Shown here one piece after another: positions 15,805 through 23,456 of a stretch of DNA of 37,180 nucleotides. The position numbers were made by a program, and so were the translations under genes. Below the pieces are notes generated by a model that made no database searches, was not told the origin of the DNA, and saw only the letters and a list, made by a program, of their open reading frames with translations. Each line of letters starts with the position of its first letter. Position 1 is the first letter of the stretch. Source of the DNA: CAZYBG01 sp964645155 (lineage in GTDB: Bacteria; Pseudomonadota; Alphaproteobacteria; Rhodobacterales; Rhodobacteraceae); the NCBI GenBank assembly GCA_964645155.1, contig CAZYBG010000029.1, forward strand, positions 1-37,180, written 5' to 3'.

Positions 15805-16566
15805 ATGGATGCGATCTTCAAGGCCCTGAACGACCCGGCCCGCCGCGCGCTGCTCGACTCGCTGCGCCGGAAGGACGGGCAGACCCTGACCGAACTGGAA
15901 GAGCAGATCGACATGACGCGGTTCGGCGTGATGAAGCACCTCAGGGTTCTGGAAGACGCGCATCTGGTGATCCCGCGCAGGGCCGGACGGTTCAAGTACC
16001 ACTACCTGAACCCCCTGCCGCTTCAGGAAGTCGTCGACCGCTGGATCAATCCCTTCGTCAAGGATCAGGCGCAGGCCCTGACCACCCTCAAAACCACCCT
16101 GGAAAGGACCCATGACATGACGCAACCCGATATCCTGATGTCTACCTTCATCGACTGCACGCACGACGCCCTCTGGAGCGCGCTGACCGAGGGCGAGATC
16201 ATCTCGCGCTACCACTTCGTCTCGACCGAAGTGATCGGCGACTATGTCGGCCCCGGAGACCGGATGGACTACCGCTTTCCGGACGGCGGCCTGATGCTGT
16301 CCAACCGCGTCCGCGCGATCGACCCCAAGCGCCGGATCGAGCTCGAATTCACCCCGAACTGGGGCGAGGACAAGACCGTCTCGCGCTGCGTCTACCTGCT
16401 GGAACCATCGCGCACCGGCATGAAGCTCACCGTCGAGCACTATGGCGTCGGCGCCGGACAGGGCGGCATCCACGATGGCTGGGCGCGCGCACTCGCCAGC
16501 CTCAAGACCTACTTGGAAACCGGGCGCACCCATCGCTTCGCCCCCGACATGGCGGCGGCCGGCTGA
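15805..16566 (+). CDS. ArsR-type regulator fused to an SRPBCC (AHSA1-like) domain
   Basis: A two-domain protein of 253 residues. Residues 1 to about 95 are an ArsR winged helix (MDAIFKALNDPARRALLDSL, TELEEQIDMTRFGVMKHLRVLEDAHLV). They lack the ELCVCDL metal-binding cysteines, so it is not a classic metal sensor. From about residue 105 (MTQPDILMSTFIDCTHDALW) to near the end is an SRPBCC/AHSA1 domain with a hydrophobic cavity (TVEHYGVGAGQGGIHDGW), perhaps the ligand sensor. Methionine 105 is preceded by GGAAAGGA at 16101-16108, eight bases before its ATG, so internal initiation is possible. The operator-like palindrome upstream suggests autorepression. Confidence 0.9.
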   Translation: MDAIFKALNDPARRALLDSLRRKDGQTLTELEEQIDMTRFGVMKHLRVLEDAHLVIPRRAGRFKYHYLNPLPLQEVVDRWINPFVKDQAQALTTLKTTLERTHDMTQPDILMSTFIDCTHDALWSALTEGEIISRYHFVSTEVIGDYVGPGDRMDYRFPDGGLMLSNRVRAIDPKRRIELEFTPNWGEDKTVSRCVYLLEPSRTGMKLTVEHYGVGAGQGGIHDGWARALASLKTYLETGRTHRFAPDMAAAG

Positions 16567-16582
16567 GCGGCCCGGCAAGGTT

Positions 16583-16616
16583 GCAGCGGGCGGCGTTGAC
16601 AGCCGCCGCCCGCTGC
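16583..16616. promoter_or_regulatory. 13-bp perfect inverted repeat with TTGACA in the loop, upstream of thrS
   Basis: GCAGCGGGCGGCG (16583-16595) is perfectly complementary to 16604-16616, with the 8-nt loop TTGACAGC. There is no T-run after it. It may end the ArsR-SRPBCC transcript or act in the thrS leader. The loop holds a perfect -35 hexamer with a weak GATGAG 17 bp downstream, so it could instead be a thrS promoter embedded in a dyad. The structure is certain, its role is not. Confidence 0.5.
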
Positions 16617-16686
16617 GCGATGAGAGGGCCGACATACCCGCAGCCGGGCGTTCCGTGGGCGCCGAACCGACGAGGAGCATGGGCCG

Positions 16687-18633
16687 ATGGCCGATATTTC
16701 CCTGACATTTCCCGATGGCAACGTGCGTGGCTACCCCAGTGGCGTGACGCCGGCCGAGGTCGCCGCCTCGATCGCACCGTCGCTTGCCAAGGCCGCGATC
16801 TCGGCGCGGGTGAACGGCGCGCACTGGGATCTCGCCTGGCCGATCGAGGGCGACGCCTCGATCGCCATCCACACGATGAAGGACGACGGCCCGGCGCTGG
16901 AACTGATCCGGCACGACCTTGCCCACATCATGGCCCGCGCGGTGCAGGAGCTCTGGCCCGACGTGCGCGTCACCATCGGCCCGGTCATCGAGAACGGCTG
17001 GTACTACGACTTCGACCGCGCCGAGCCCTTCACGCCGGAGGACCTCGGCGCGATCGAGAAGCGGATGCGCGAGATCATTGCCGCGCGCGATCCGGTGCGC
17101 ACCGAGATCTGGGACCGCGCCCGGGCGATCGCACATTACCGCGACGCCGCCGAGCCCTTCAAGGTCGAGCTGGTCGAGGCGATCCCCGAGGGGCAGGCGA
17201 TCCGGATGTACTGGCACGGCCCTTGGCAGGACCTCTGCCGCGGCCCGCATTTCCAGCATACTGGCCAGGTGCCGGCCGATGCGTTCAAGCTGATGAACGT
17301 CGCCGGCGCCTACTGGCGCGGCGACAGCCGCAACAAGCAGCTCCAGCGGATCTACGGCGTCGCCTTCCGCAACCGCGACGACCTGAAGGCCCACCTGACC
17401 ATGCTGGAGGAGGCGGCCAAGCGCGACCACCGCAAGCTCGGCCGCGAGATGGAGCTGTTCCACTTCCAGGAAGAGGCGCCGGGCATGGTGTTCTGGCACC
17501 CGAACGGCTGGGCGATCTACCGCGCGCTGGAAGATTACATGCGCCGCCGCCTGACCTCGGCCGGCTACCGCGAGATCCGGACGCCGCAGGTGGTGGACCG
17601 CAAGCTGTGGGAGGCCTCGGGGCACTGGGCGAACTACCGCGAGAACATGTTCCTCACCGAGATCGACGAGGAACATGCCAACGAGAAGCGGGTGAACGCG
17701 CTGAAGCCGATGAACTGCCCGTGCCACGTGCAGGTGTTCAACCAGGGCCTGAAGAGCTACCGCGACCTGCCGCTGCGGCTGGCAGAATTCGGCGCCTGCC
17801 ACCGCTACGAGGCGCATGGCGCGCTGCACGGGCTGATGCGGGTGCGCGGCTTCACCCAGGACGATGCGCATATCTTCTGCATGGAAAGCCAGATCGAGGC
17901 GGAATGCGCGGCGTTCCTGCCGCTCCTGACCTCGATCTACCGTGAGCTCGGGTTCCCGGGCTTCGAGATCAGGCTCTCGACCCGCCCCGAGGTGCGCGCT
18001 GGTTCGGACGCGGTCTGGGACCGTGCCGAGACGGCGCTGGAGAACGCGATCCGCAAGATCACGAACGAGTACGTCGTCGACCCCGGCGAAGGCGCGTTCT
18101 ACGGGCCGAAGCTCGACTTCAAGCTGACCGACGCGATCGGGCGCGAGTGGCAGTGCGGCACCTTCCAGTGCGACTTCGTGCTGCCCGAGCGACTGGGCGC
18201 CGAATATGTCGGCCCCGACGGCGCCAAGCACCGGCCGGTGATGCTGCACCGCGCGATTCTCGGCAGCTTCGAGCGGTTCATCGGCATCCTGATCGAGAAC
18301 TACGCCGGCCGGCTGCCGATGTGGCTCGCCCCCCGGCAGGTCGTCGTCGCCTCGATCGTCTCGGACGCCGATCCGTTCGTGGCCGAGGTGACCGCCGCGC
18401 TCCGGGCGCGCGGGCTCCGCGCCGAGGCCGATACCCGCAACGAGAAGATCAACTACAAGGTCCGCGAGCACTCGGTCGGCAAGGTGCCGGTGATCCTCGC
18501 CATCGGCCAGCGCGAGGTCGAGGAGCGGACGGTCTCGCTCCGCCGGCTGGGCGACACGCACACCGAGACGATGCCGCTCGACGCGGCCCTCGCCTACCTG
18601 GCGCGCGAGGCGGTGCCGCCCGACCTGGCCTGA
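16687..18633 (+). CDS. thrS: threonine-tRNA ligase ThrS
   Basis: A class II aminoacyl-tRNA synthetase charging tRNA-Thr, 648 residues, full length. Domains in order are the TGS domain (residues 1-64, MADISLTFPDGNVRGYPSG), the N2 editing domain with the HxxxH motif RHDLAHIMARAVQ (His76, His80) that clears Ser-tRNA-Thr, the catalytic core, and an anticodon-binding domain from about residue 545 (RQVVVASIVSDADPF). The core includes ENMFLTEIDEEHANEKRVNALKPMNCP in two parts, RYEAHGALHGLMRVRGFTQD, GPKLDFKLTDAIGREWQCGT and HRAILGSFERFIGILIENYA. The start follows GAGGAGCATGGGCCG. A hairpin lies in the 120-bp leader. Confidence 0.97.
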   Translation: MADISLTFPDGNVRGYPSGVTPAEVAASIAPSLAKAAISARVNGAHWDLAWPIEGDASIAIHTMKDDGPALELIRHDLAHIMARAVQELWPDVRVTIGPVIENGWYYDFDRAEPFTPEDLGAIEKRMREIIAARDPVRTEIWDRARAIAHYRDAAEPFKVELVEAIPEGQAIRMYWHGPWQDLCRGPHFQHTGQVPADAFKLMNVAGAYWRGDSRNKQLQRIYGVAFRNRDDLKAHLTMLEEAAKRDHRKLGREMELFHFQEEAPGMVFWHPNGWAIYRALEDYMRRRLTSAGYREIRTPQVVDRKLWEASGHWANYRENMFLTEIDEEHANEKRVNALKPMNCPCHVQVFNQGLKSYRDLPLRLAEFGACHRYEAHGALHGLMRVRGFTQDDAHIFCMESQIEAECAAFLPLLTSIYRELGFPGFEIRLSTRPEVRAGSDAVWDRAETALENAIRKITNEYVVDPGEGAFYGPKLDFKLTDAIGREWQCGTFQCDFVLPERLGAEYVGPDGAKHRPVMLHRAILGSFERFIGILIENYAGRLPMWLAPRQVVVASIVSDADPFVAEVTAALRARGLRAEADTRNEKINYKVREHSVGKVPVILAIGQREVEERTVSLRRLGDTHTETMPLDAALAYLAREAVPPDLA

Positions 18634-18742
18634 CCGGGGCGGCGCCGGCGGGCGGCTTTCTGCCGGACGACCGGGTGCGACGAATTGTTACAACCGGTCA
18701 CAGGCTGGTGCAGCACGCGGCTGTGAATCGCTGAATGTCACA

Positions 18743-18783
18743 TGATAGGACTATCAAGTGGACGTCGCCCCCGCGGGCGACGT
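18743..18783 (+). promoter_or_regulatory. two consecutive inverted repeats in the bufferin operon leader
   Basis: TGATAG-GA-CTATCA at 18743-18756 is a perfect 6-2-6 dyad, suited to an operator. It is followed by ACGTCGCCC-CCGC-GGGCGACGT at 18762-18783, a perfect 9-bp GC stem with a 4-nt loop, ending 23 nt before the bufA1 ATG. The second has no T-run and could be an mRNA leader hairpin, a thrS terminator of the non-T type, or a binding site. Roles inferred. Confidence 0.5.
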
Positions 18784-18806
18784 TCCGTAACCCAGGGGAG
18801 ATGACG

Positions 18807-19100
18807 ATGTCCCATCAGATGAAGAGCCTCGCCGTCGCCGGGGCCGTGGCTGCCGCCTTCGCAGCGCATTTCGCCGCACCGGCCGCAGCGCAGGAAGGCA
18901 TGGAAAAGTGCTACGGCGTGTCGCTTGCCGGGCAGAACGACTGCGCCGCCGGGCCGGGCACGACCTGCGCCGGCACCTCGACCGTCGACTACCAGGGCAA
19001 CGCCTGGACGCTCGTGCCCGCCGGCACCTGCGCCACCATGGAACTGCCCGACGGCCGCATGGGCTCGCTCGAAGAGCTCGACCGCGACCTGCCTGCCTGA
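18807..19100 (+). CDS. bufA1: bufferin precursor, DUF2282 family (BufA1 type)
   Basis: A secreted 97-residue protein. The N-terminal signal peptide (KSLAVAGAVAAAFAAHFAAP) has a likely cleavage after AAA28, leaving about 69 mature residues. Four cysteines, in MEKCYG, QNDCAAG, GTTCAGT and AGTCATM (Cys35, 46, 54, 75), match the DUF2282 pattern. Family work describes these as bufferins: RiPPs that bind copper after MNIO-catalysed conversion of core cysteines, with the other two forming a disulfide. The unusually long signal-peptide-type leader is a family trait. The second ATG (18807) has GGGGAG at the correct spacing, whereas the first (18801) abuts it. It is followed by maturase genes in one operon. 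Confidence 0.9.
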   Translation: MSHQMKSLAVAGAVAAAFAAHFAAPAAAQEGMEKCYGVSLAGQNDCAAGPGTTCAGTSTVDYQGNAWTLVPAGTCATMELPDGRMGSLEELDRDLPA

Positions 19101-19155
19101 CCCGACCGTCCCCGGCCTCGGCGAGGCCGGGGATCCCACGCCCGGAGGGTACCCG

Positions 19156-20007
19156 ATGCTCGACGTGATCCGCTCCGCGCTGCCGGCCGGCGCCGGTGTC
19201 GGCTACAAGCCCCAGCACTTTTCCGACATTCTGGCCCATGACGGACCCGTCGAATGGCTTGAGATCCACGCCGAAAACTACATGGGCGCGGGCGGGCGGC
19301 CCCATGCGCAGCTTCGCGCGCTTGCCGCGCGGTTCCCGATCTCGATGCACGGCGTCGGCCTGTCGATCGGCAGCGAAGACCGGCTCGACCCCGATCACCT
19401 CGCACGGCTGAAGGAGCTCGCCCGCTGGCTGCAGCCGGCCAGTTTCTCCGAGCACCTCGCCTGGTCGACGCATGACGGCGCCTATCTCAACGACCTGCTG
19501 CCCCTGCCCTACACGCCCGCCACGGCCGCGCGCGTCGCCGATCACATCGACGAGGTGCAGGAGGCGCTCGGGCGGCGGATGCTGCTCGAGAATCCCTCGA
19601 CCTATCTCCGCTTCGCCGAGAGCACGATGGGCGAGACCGACTTCCTCGCCGAGATCGTCCGCCGCACCGGCTGCGGGCTGCTGCTCGATGTGAACAACGT
19701 CTTCGTCTCGTGCACCAACCTCGCGCTCGACCCGCGCGACTACCTCGCGGCATTCCCGATGGCCCATGTCGGCGAGATTCACCTCGGCGGCCACGACGCC
19801 GACACCGACGACGACGGCGCGCCGCTGCTGATCGACAGCCATGGCCGCCCGGTCGCGGACCCGGTCTGGACGCTCTACGCCGATGCCGTGGCGGCGAGCG
19901 GCCCGCGCCCGACGCTGATCGAGTGGGATGCCGACGTGCCGGCCTGGCCGGTCCTTGCCGCCGAGGCGGCCCGCGCGGCCCGTGTCCTGGCAGGAGCCGC
20001 GGCGTGA
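19156..20007 (+). CDS. bufB1: MNIO family bufferin maturase, DUF692 (BufB1 type)
   Basis: A 283-residue TIM-barrel multinuclear non-heme iron-dependent oxidative enzyme (DUF692/MbnB family) that modifies precursor cysteines in the cytosol before export. Likely metal ligands are seen in ISMHGVGLSIG (His65), FSEHLAW (His100), LLENPSTY (Glu145), LLLDVNNVFVS (Asp178, Asn181), HVGEIHLGGHD (His204, His209), IDSHGRPV (Asp227, His229) and LIEWDADVP (Glu256). The ATG at 19156 follows GGAGGGT with 5 nt spacing. The gene is 55 bp after the precursor and overlaps the partner gene by GTGA. No missing ligand was noticed. Confidence 0.95.
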   Translation: MLDVIRSALPAGAGVGYKPQHFSDILAHDGPVEWLEIHAENYMGAGGRPHAQLRALAARFPISMHGVGLSIGSEDRLDPDHLARLKELARWLQPASFSEHLAWSTHDGAYLNDLLPLPYTPATAARVADHIDEVQEALGRRMLLENPSTYLRFAESTMGETDFLAEIVRRTGCGLLLDVNNVFVSCTNLALDPRDYLAAFPMAHVGEIHLGGHDADTDDDGAPLLIDSHGRPVADPVWTLYADAVAASGPRPTLIEWDADVPAWPVLAAEAARAARVLAGAAA

Positions 20008-20750
20008 GCGTGAGCCAGGCGCAGTTCCGCGCGGCGCTGCTCGATCCCGCCGCTGCGGTGCCGGGCGGCCTCACCGACCCTGCCGGGCGGCCGGCCGGAC
20101 GGCGCTTTGCCGTCTATCGCAACAACGTGGCCGTCGCGCTGACCGAGGCGCTCGAGACCGGCTTTCCGGTCGTCCGGCGGATCGTCGGGGTCGAGTTCTT
20201 TCGTGCGCTCGCCGGCGCCTTCCTGCGCGCCCATCCGCCGACATCGCCGGTCCTGATGGGCTACGGGGCCGAGCTTCCGGGCTTTCTCGCTGCCTTCCCC
20301 CCGGTCCGCCACCTCGGCTACCTGCCGGACGTCGCTCGGCTCGAGCTTGCGGTCCGCGAAAGCTACCACGCGGCCGATATGCCGCCGATCGGTCCGGATG
20401 CGCTTGCGCCCGGCGCCGATCTGATGGCGGCGCGTGTCACGCTCGCTCCCGCTCTTCGCCTCGTCAGGTCGGCCTGGCCGCTCCACGGCATCTGGCGCGC
20501 CAACACCGAGACCGGGGCGCCGCAGCCCGGGCAGACCGCCGAGGACGTGCTGGTGACGCGGCCCGACTTCGACCCGGTGGTGGCGCGCCTGCCCGAGGGC
20601 GGCGCGGCCTTCGTCGCCGCCCTTGTTCGCGGCCGGCCCTTGGCCGAGGCTGCGGCCGCGCCGGGCGCGGGCTTCGACCCCGGCCCCACGCTCGGCCTCC
20701 TGCTGTCAGGTGGCGCCGTCACCGCAATTCATACCGGAGCCTGCCCATGA
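20004..20750 (+). CDS. bufC1: bufferin maturation partner, DUF2063 (BufC1 type)
   Basis: A 248-residue partner protein of the MNIO enzyme. The N-terminal DUF2063 domain (about residues 1-95) begins VSVSQAQFRAALLDP and contains GRRFAVYRNNVAVALTEALETGFPVVRRIVG and FLRAHPPTSPVLMGYGAELPGFL. The C-terminal portion (about 110-240) is the second BufC-type domain, thought to hold the precursor for modification. The GTG start lies inside the bufB1 stop with CAGGAG upstream, and the stop overlaps the doxX start (ATGA). This tight coupling suggests fixed stoichiometry of the maturation complex (inference). Confidence 0.93.
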   Translation: MSVSQAQFRAALLDPAAAVPGGLTDPAGRPAGRRFAVYRNNVAVALTEALETGFPVVRRIVGVEFFRALAGAFLRAHPPTSPVLMGYGAELPGFLAAFPPVRHLGYLPDVARLELAVRESYHAADMPPIGPDALAPGADLMAARVTLAPALRLVRSAWPLHGIWRANTETGAPQPGQTAEDVLVTRPDFDPVVARLPEGGAAFVAALVRGRPLAEAAAAPGAGFDPGPTLGLLLSGGAVTAIHTGACP

Positions 20751-21280
20751 TGCCGATCGTCCGCCTGCACGATGCCGTCTTCGGCCGGCTCGCTGCCGCC
20801 GACTGGCTGGTCCCGACGCTTGCGCGGGCGGTCTTCGCGGGCGTGCTCTTCGTCTACTACTGGAACTCGGCGCTGACCAAGCTCGGCAGCGGGCCGTTCA
20901 GCCCCTCGGCGGGGGGCTATGCGCAGATCTTCCCGAAGGCGATGGAGGCCGCCGGCTATGACCCGGGACAGCTGTCGGCGTTCCACACCCTGGTCGTCGT
21001 CGCCGGCACCTGGTCGGAATTCGTGCTGCCGGTGCTGATCGTGGCCGGGCTCTTCACGCGCCTTGCGGCGATCGGGATGATCGGCTTCATCGCCGTGCAG
21101 TCGATCGTCGACATCACCGGCCACGGCCTCGGGGCGGCCGACATCGGCCTCTGGTTCGACCGCAACCCGGCCGCCCTGATCCTCGACCAGCGGGCGCTCT
21201 GGGTGTTCCTCCTCCTGGTCATCACGGTGCAGGGTGCGGGGCCGCTTTCGGTCGACCGAGTGCTCGCGCGTTTCCGCTGA
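20747..21280 (+). CDS. DoxX family membrane protein of the bufferin operon
   Basis: A 177-residue DoxX-type integral membrane protein with about four hydrophobic helices, for example TLARAVFAGVLFVYYWNSAL, FHTLVVVAGTWSEFVLPVLI, LAAIGMIGFIAVQSIVDI and ALWVFLLLVITVQGAG. DoxX proteins occur at the end of many DUF2282-DUF692-DUF2063 operons. Their role there is unproven. They may supply an electron or redox function, or assist export or the membrane side of copper handling. The ATG overlaps the bufC1 stop by ATGA. It is the last gene of the operon, with 166 bp before the cold-shock gene. Confidence 0.92.
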   Translation: MMPIVRLHDAVFGRLAAADWLVPTLARAVFAGVLFVYYWNSALTKLGSGPFSPSAGGYAQIFPKAMEAAGYDPGQLSAFHTLVVVAGTWSEFVLPVLIVAGLFTRLAAIGMIGFIAVQSIVDITGHGLGAADIGLWFDRNPAALILDQRALWVFLLLVITVQGAGPLSVDRVLARFR

Positions 21281-21446
21281 AATACCGATGCGGGACTTGA
21301 ATTTTTCCGCCGATCGGCCATCTTACGCGGCGCGAAATCAGACTTTCACGACCGCCTCCTTCCCAAAGGCAGCCGGAACACTTGGAAGACCTGGCCGCTC
21401 ACTCCGGGCATGTCGCCCGGGGGATATCTAGATGGAGATGCGGGAC

Positions 21447-21653
21447 ATGCCGACCGGCACCGTAAAGTGGTTCAACAGCACCAAGGGCTATGGCTTCATC
21501 GCGCCCGACGATGGCGGGAAGGACATCTTTGTCCACATCTCGGCCGTCGAGCGGGCGGGACTGAAGGGCCTGAACGACAACCAGAAGGTCGGCTACGAGC
21601 TTCAGTCGGGGCGCGATGGCCGGGCCTCTGCGTCGGACCTCAAGCTGCTCTGA
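21447..21653 (+). CDS. cold-shock domain protein
   Basis: A 68-residue single cold-shock domain protein, an RNA/DNA chaperone that melts RNA structure. RNP1 is KGYGFIAPD and RNP2 is DIFVHISAV, with TVKWFNSTK at the start, as in CspA. The ATG at 21447 gives the standard alphaproteobacterial MPTGTVKWFN start. The in-frame ATG at 21432 would add five atypical residues. The 166-bp upstream region could carry a long structured 5' leader, as is common for csp genes, and a well-formed terminator follows. Confidence 0.95.
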   Translation: MPTGTVKWFNSTKGYGFIAPDDGGKDIFVHISAVERAGLKGLNDNQKVGYELQSGRDGRASASDLKLL

Positions 21654-21674
21654 TCTGCCGCCAGTCGTGATCCG

Positions 21675-21703
21675 AACGGCTCGCCCACCGGCGAGCCGTT
21701 TTT
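21675..21703 (+). terminator. intrinsic terminator after the cold-shock gene
   Basis: A perfect 11-bp stem (AACGGCTCGCC paired with GGCGAGCCGTT) with loop CACC and a run of five T at 21699-21703. It lies 22 nt after the csp stop and separates it from the convergent gene at 21717. Confidence 0.92.
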
Positions 21704-21716
21704 CGTCTGCCCCGGC

Positions 21717-22007
21717 TCACGCCGGATCGAGGGCCGGCATGTCCTGCCAGTCCTCGCCCATCGCCACGATGCAGGAATTGCCGGTAGCGTAGGTCATCAC
21801 CAGCGTCCAGCCGCCGGACCCGTCGCCCCAGAGCTCCATGACCTCCTCGTGGCTGCGCAGGCCCTGGCCGATCGGCCGCTCGCCATGCTGCCGCTCCAGC
21901 CGCTCGACCATCGCCGCGCGCGGCTCGCAGAGGATCTCGGCGATCGGCGTGAACGACGCCGCCGGCCGGGCGAGGATCAGGAGGGCGGCGCAGCAGGCGC
22001 GGTGCAT
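21717..22007 (-). CDS. small exported protein of unknown function
   Basis: A 96-residue protein with a short N-terminal hydrophobic, probably signal-peptide segment (MHRACCAALLILARPAAS), then SFTPIAEILCEPRAAMVERL and MELWGDGSGGWTLVMTYATG with CIVAMGEDW at the end. Codon usage is typical of the window, with a plausible periplasmic location. No domain is recognised. It resembles short conserved hypothetical proteins of Rhodobacteraceae, from memory only. Single-gene unit convergent with the csp gene. Confidence 0.75.
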   Translation of the reverse strand: MHRACCAALLILARPAASFTPIAEILCEPRAAMVERLERQHGERPIGQGLRSHEEVMELWGDGSGGWTLVMTYATGNSCIVAMGEDWQDMPALDPA

Positions 22008-22175
22008 CGCGGGAAGCGTCCTCTTCGGGATTCGCTGGCTCGATGCATGGAAGCGTAACAGAAAGATGACGATCTCACAGCCGCCAATCTGGCCTCGGCG
22101 GCGGCGCGTGGGACGTCTTGCCGATCTTCCGAACGGTGGGGGCAGCCCCGGCGGGGCCGCCCTTCCCGCCTTGCG

Positions 22176-22343
22176 TCAGTGACGCGACAGGCGGTGGATC
22201 TCCTCCTTCAGCCGCAACTTGTGCTTCTTCATTTCGGCGATCTCCAGCGCGTCGGCCGCCGGGTTGCGCTGCGCGGCCTCGACCATGCTGGAGAGGGCCT
22301 CGTGCTTCTTGCGAAGCTCGTGAAGATGCGAAGTGAGCGACAT
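22176..22343 (-). CDS. DUF465 (YdcH-like) small helical protein
   Basis: A 55-residue protein, MSLTSHLHELRKKHEALSSM, followed by a heptad-rich helix ending KKHKLRLKEEIHRL. This matches the DUF465/YdcH family, which forms a helical hairpin and has no established function. The ATG at 22343 has a strong AGGAGGA site. A long in-frame upstream extension to 22724 is antisense-like and rejected. Located alone between the exported orphan and the membrane protein gene. Confidence 0.88.
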   Translation of the reverse strand: MSLTSHLHELRKKHEALSSMVEAAQRNPAADALEIAEMKKHKLRLKEEIHRLSRH

Positions 22344-22488
22344 GCGGGTCCTCCTGCCGTGAGTGACGGATGGGGCAAGTGGACCACAGTCGCCGAGTCG
22401 TGTCACGCACAACGGGGCGGCGAGAGGAACCGGGCGGGCTCGCGCGCGGGACCCTGCCGGCGGTTGCCCGGAAACGCGGCAGTCCGCC

Positions 22489-23373
22489 TCAGGCCTGCCG
22501 GCTCTTGCGCAGACTGCGCAGGTCGTCGGGCGCGATCCGGTCATGCACCAGGCTGCGCGCCTCCTCGGCCTGCAGCCATTCGCGGTGCCTGAGATAGCCG
22601 AGCGCTGCGGCCGCCGACGACCAGGAATAGAGCCAGAGCGAGATCGCGACGTTGAGCAGGCCGGTCGCGAGCAGCGCATAGTCGAACGACTGCACCGGCT
22701 GCTGGAACAGCACGAGGCCGGCATAGGTGACGGCGTAGGCGACGAACACCTGCACGCGCAGCTGCACGCCGAAGCCGATGTTGATCGCGAAGGTCGCCGC
22801 CAGCACGATCAGGATCGGCAGGAAGCTTGCCCCCATGCCCCAGAAGAAGTGGTGGTTCGGGCCGCGTTCGCTGGCCGAGAAGGCGGCGGCGGCCATCGGC
22901 ACCTGGATCGCGGTGAAGATCGCCGCGATCGCCGCGGTCGCGATCAGGCCGATGGCGAGCGTCAGCGGCGTCTGCGCGACGAAGGACCACATGTCCGCGG
23001 GGTCGAACGTCTCGAACGCGGTGCCGAGATCCTCGACGCCGTAGAGGGTGAGCGCATAGATCGCGAGGCCGGCGGCACCGCCGAAGAGGATGTAGATCAG
23101 CACCTGGAAGACGCCGAACCCCGCGCTGGCCTTGACGAGGCGGCCGAGCGAGGGCGTGTTCCAGACCCCGCGCGCCTGCAGCCCGGCGCGCATGGCGACC
23201 AGCGCCGCGAAGGTGGCCGAGATCAGCAGGATCACCGGGATCGCGAGGCCGAGGGTGACGAAGCCGAGGCCGAGCATCAGCACGAAGGAGGCGGCCGCGA
23301 TGAACGGGAACACGATCAGCACCCGCCAGAGGATGCCGAAGGAAAGAAGGAAGGATTCGAGGATCAGCCGCAC
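22489..23373 (-). CDS. multi-pass inner-membrane protein of unknown function
   Basis: A 294-residue polytopic membrane protein with about seven hydrophobic segments, for example VLIVFPFIAAASFVLMLGLG, LAIPVILLISATFAALVAM, FGVFQVLIYILFGGAAGLAI, PLTLAIGLIATAAIAAIFTA and FLPILIVLAATFAINIGFGV. The C-terminal cytoplasmic tail is charged (REWLQAEEARSLVHDRIAPD). No transporter or enzyme motif is recognised. It stands 83 bp downstream of the HPF-like gene on the same strand, so the two may be co-transcribed. Function not assigned. Confidence 0.82.
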   Translation of the reverse strand: MRLILESFLLSFGILWRVLIVFPFIAAASFVLMLGLGFVTLGLAIPVILLISATFAALVAMRAGLQARGVWNTPSLGRLVKASAGFGVFQVLIYILFGGAAGLAIYALTLYGVEDLGTAFETFDPADMWSFVAQTPLTLAIGLIATAAIAAIFTAIQVPMAAAAFSASERGPNHHFFWGMGASFLPILIVLAATFAINIGFGVQLRVQVFVAYAVTYAGLVLFQQPVQSFDYALLATGLLNVAISLWLYSWSSAAAALGYLRHREWLQAEEARSLVHDRIAPDDLRSLRKSRQA

Positions 23374-23456
23374 CGCACCCTGCCCTGTTCTGCCGCACCG
23401 TCGCCGGCGGCACAGTCGCGGGCGATTGTGGCAGGTCTCGGGCCGAAGCGGGGAAT

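Noticed and set aside
16567..16686. T-box riboswitch for thrS
   Set aside because: The leader is only 120 bp and no T-box sequence was seen; T-boxes are not typical of this group.
15772..18561. 929-codon open frame antisense to thrS and the ArsR gene
   Set aside because: The plus-strand frames encode well-known proteins; the antisense frame has no motif.
18787..18792. GTAACC before bufA1 as an ECF sigma -35 element
   Set aside because: Only 14 bp before the ATG, leaving no room for a -10 and leader.
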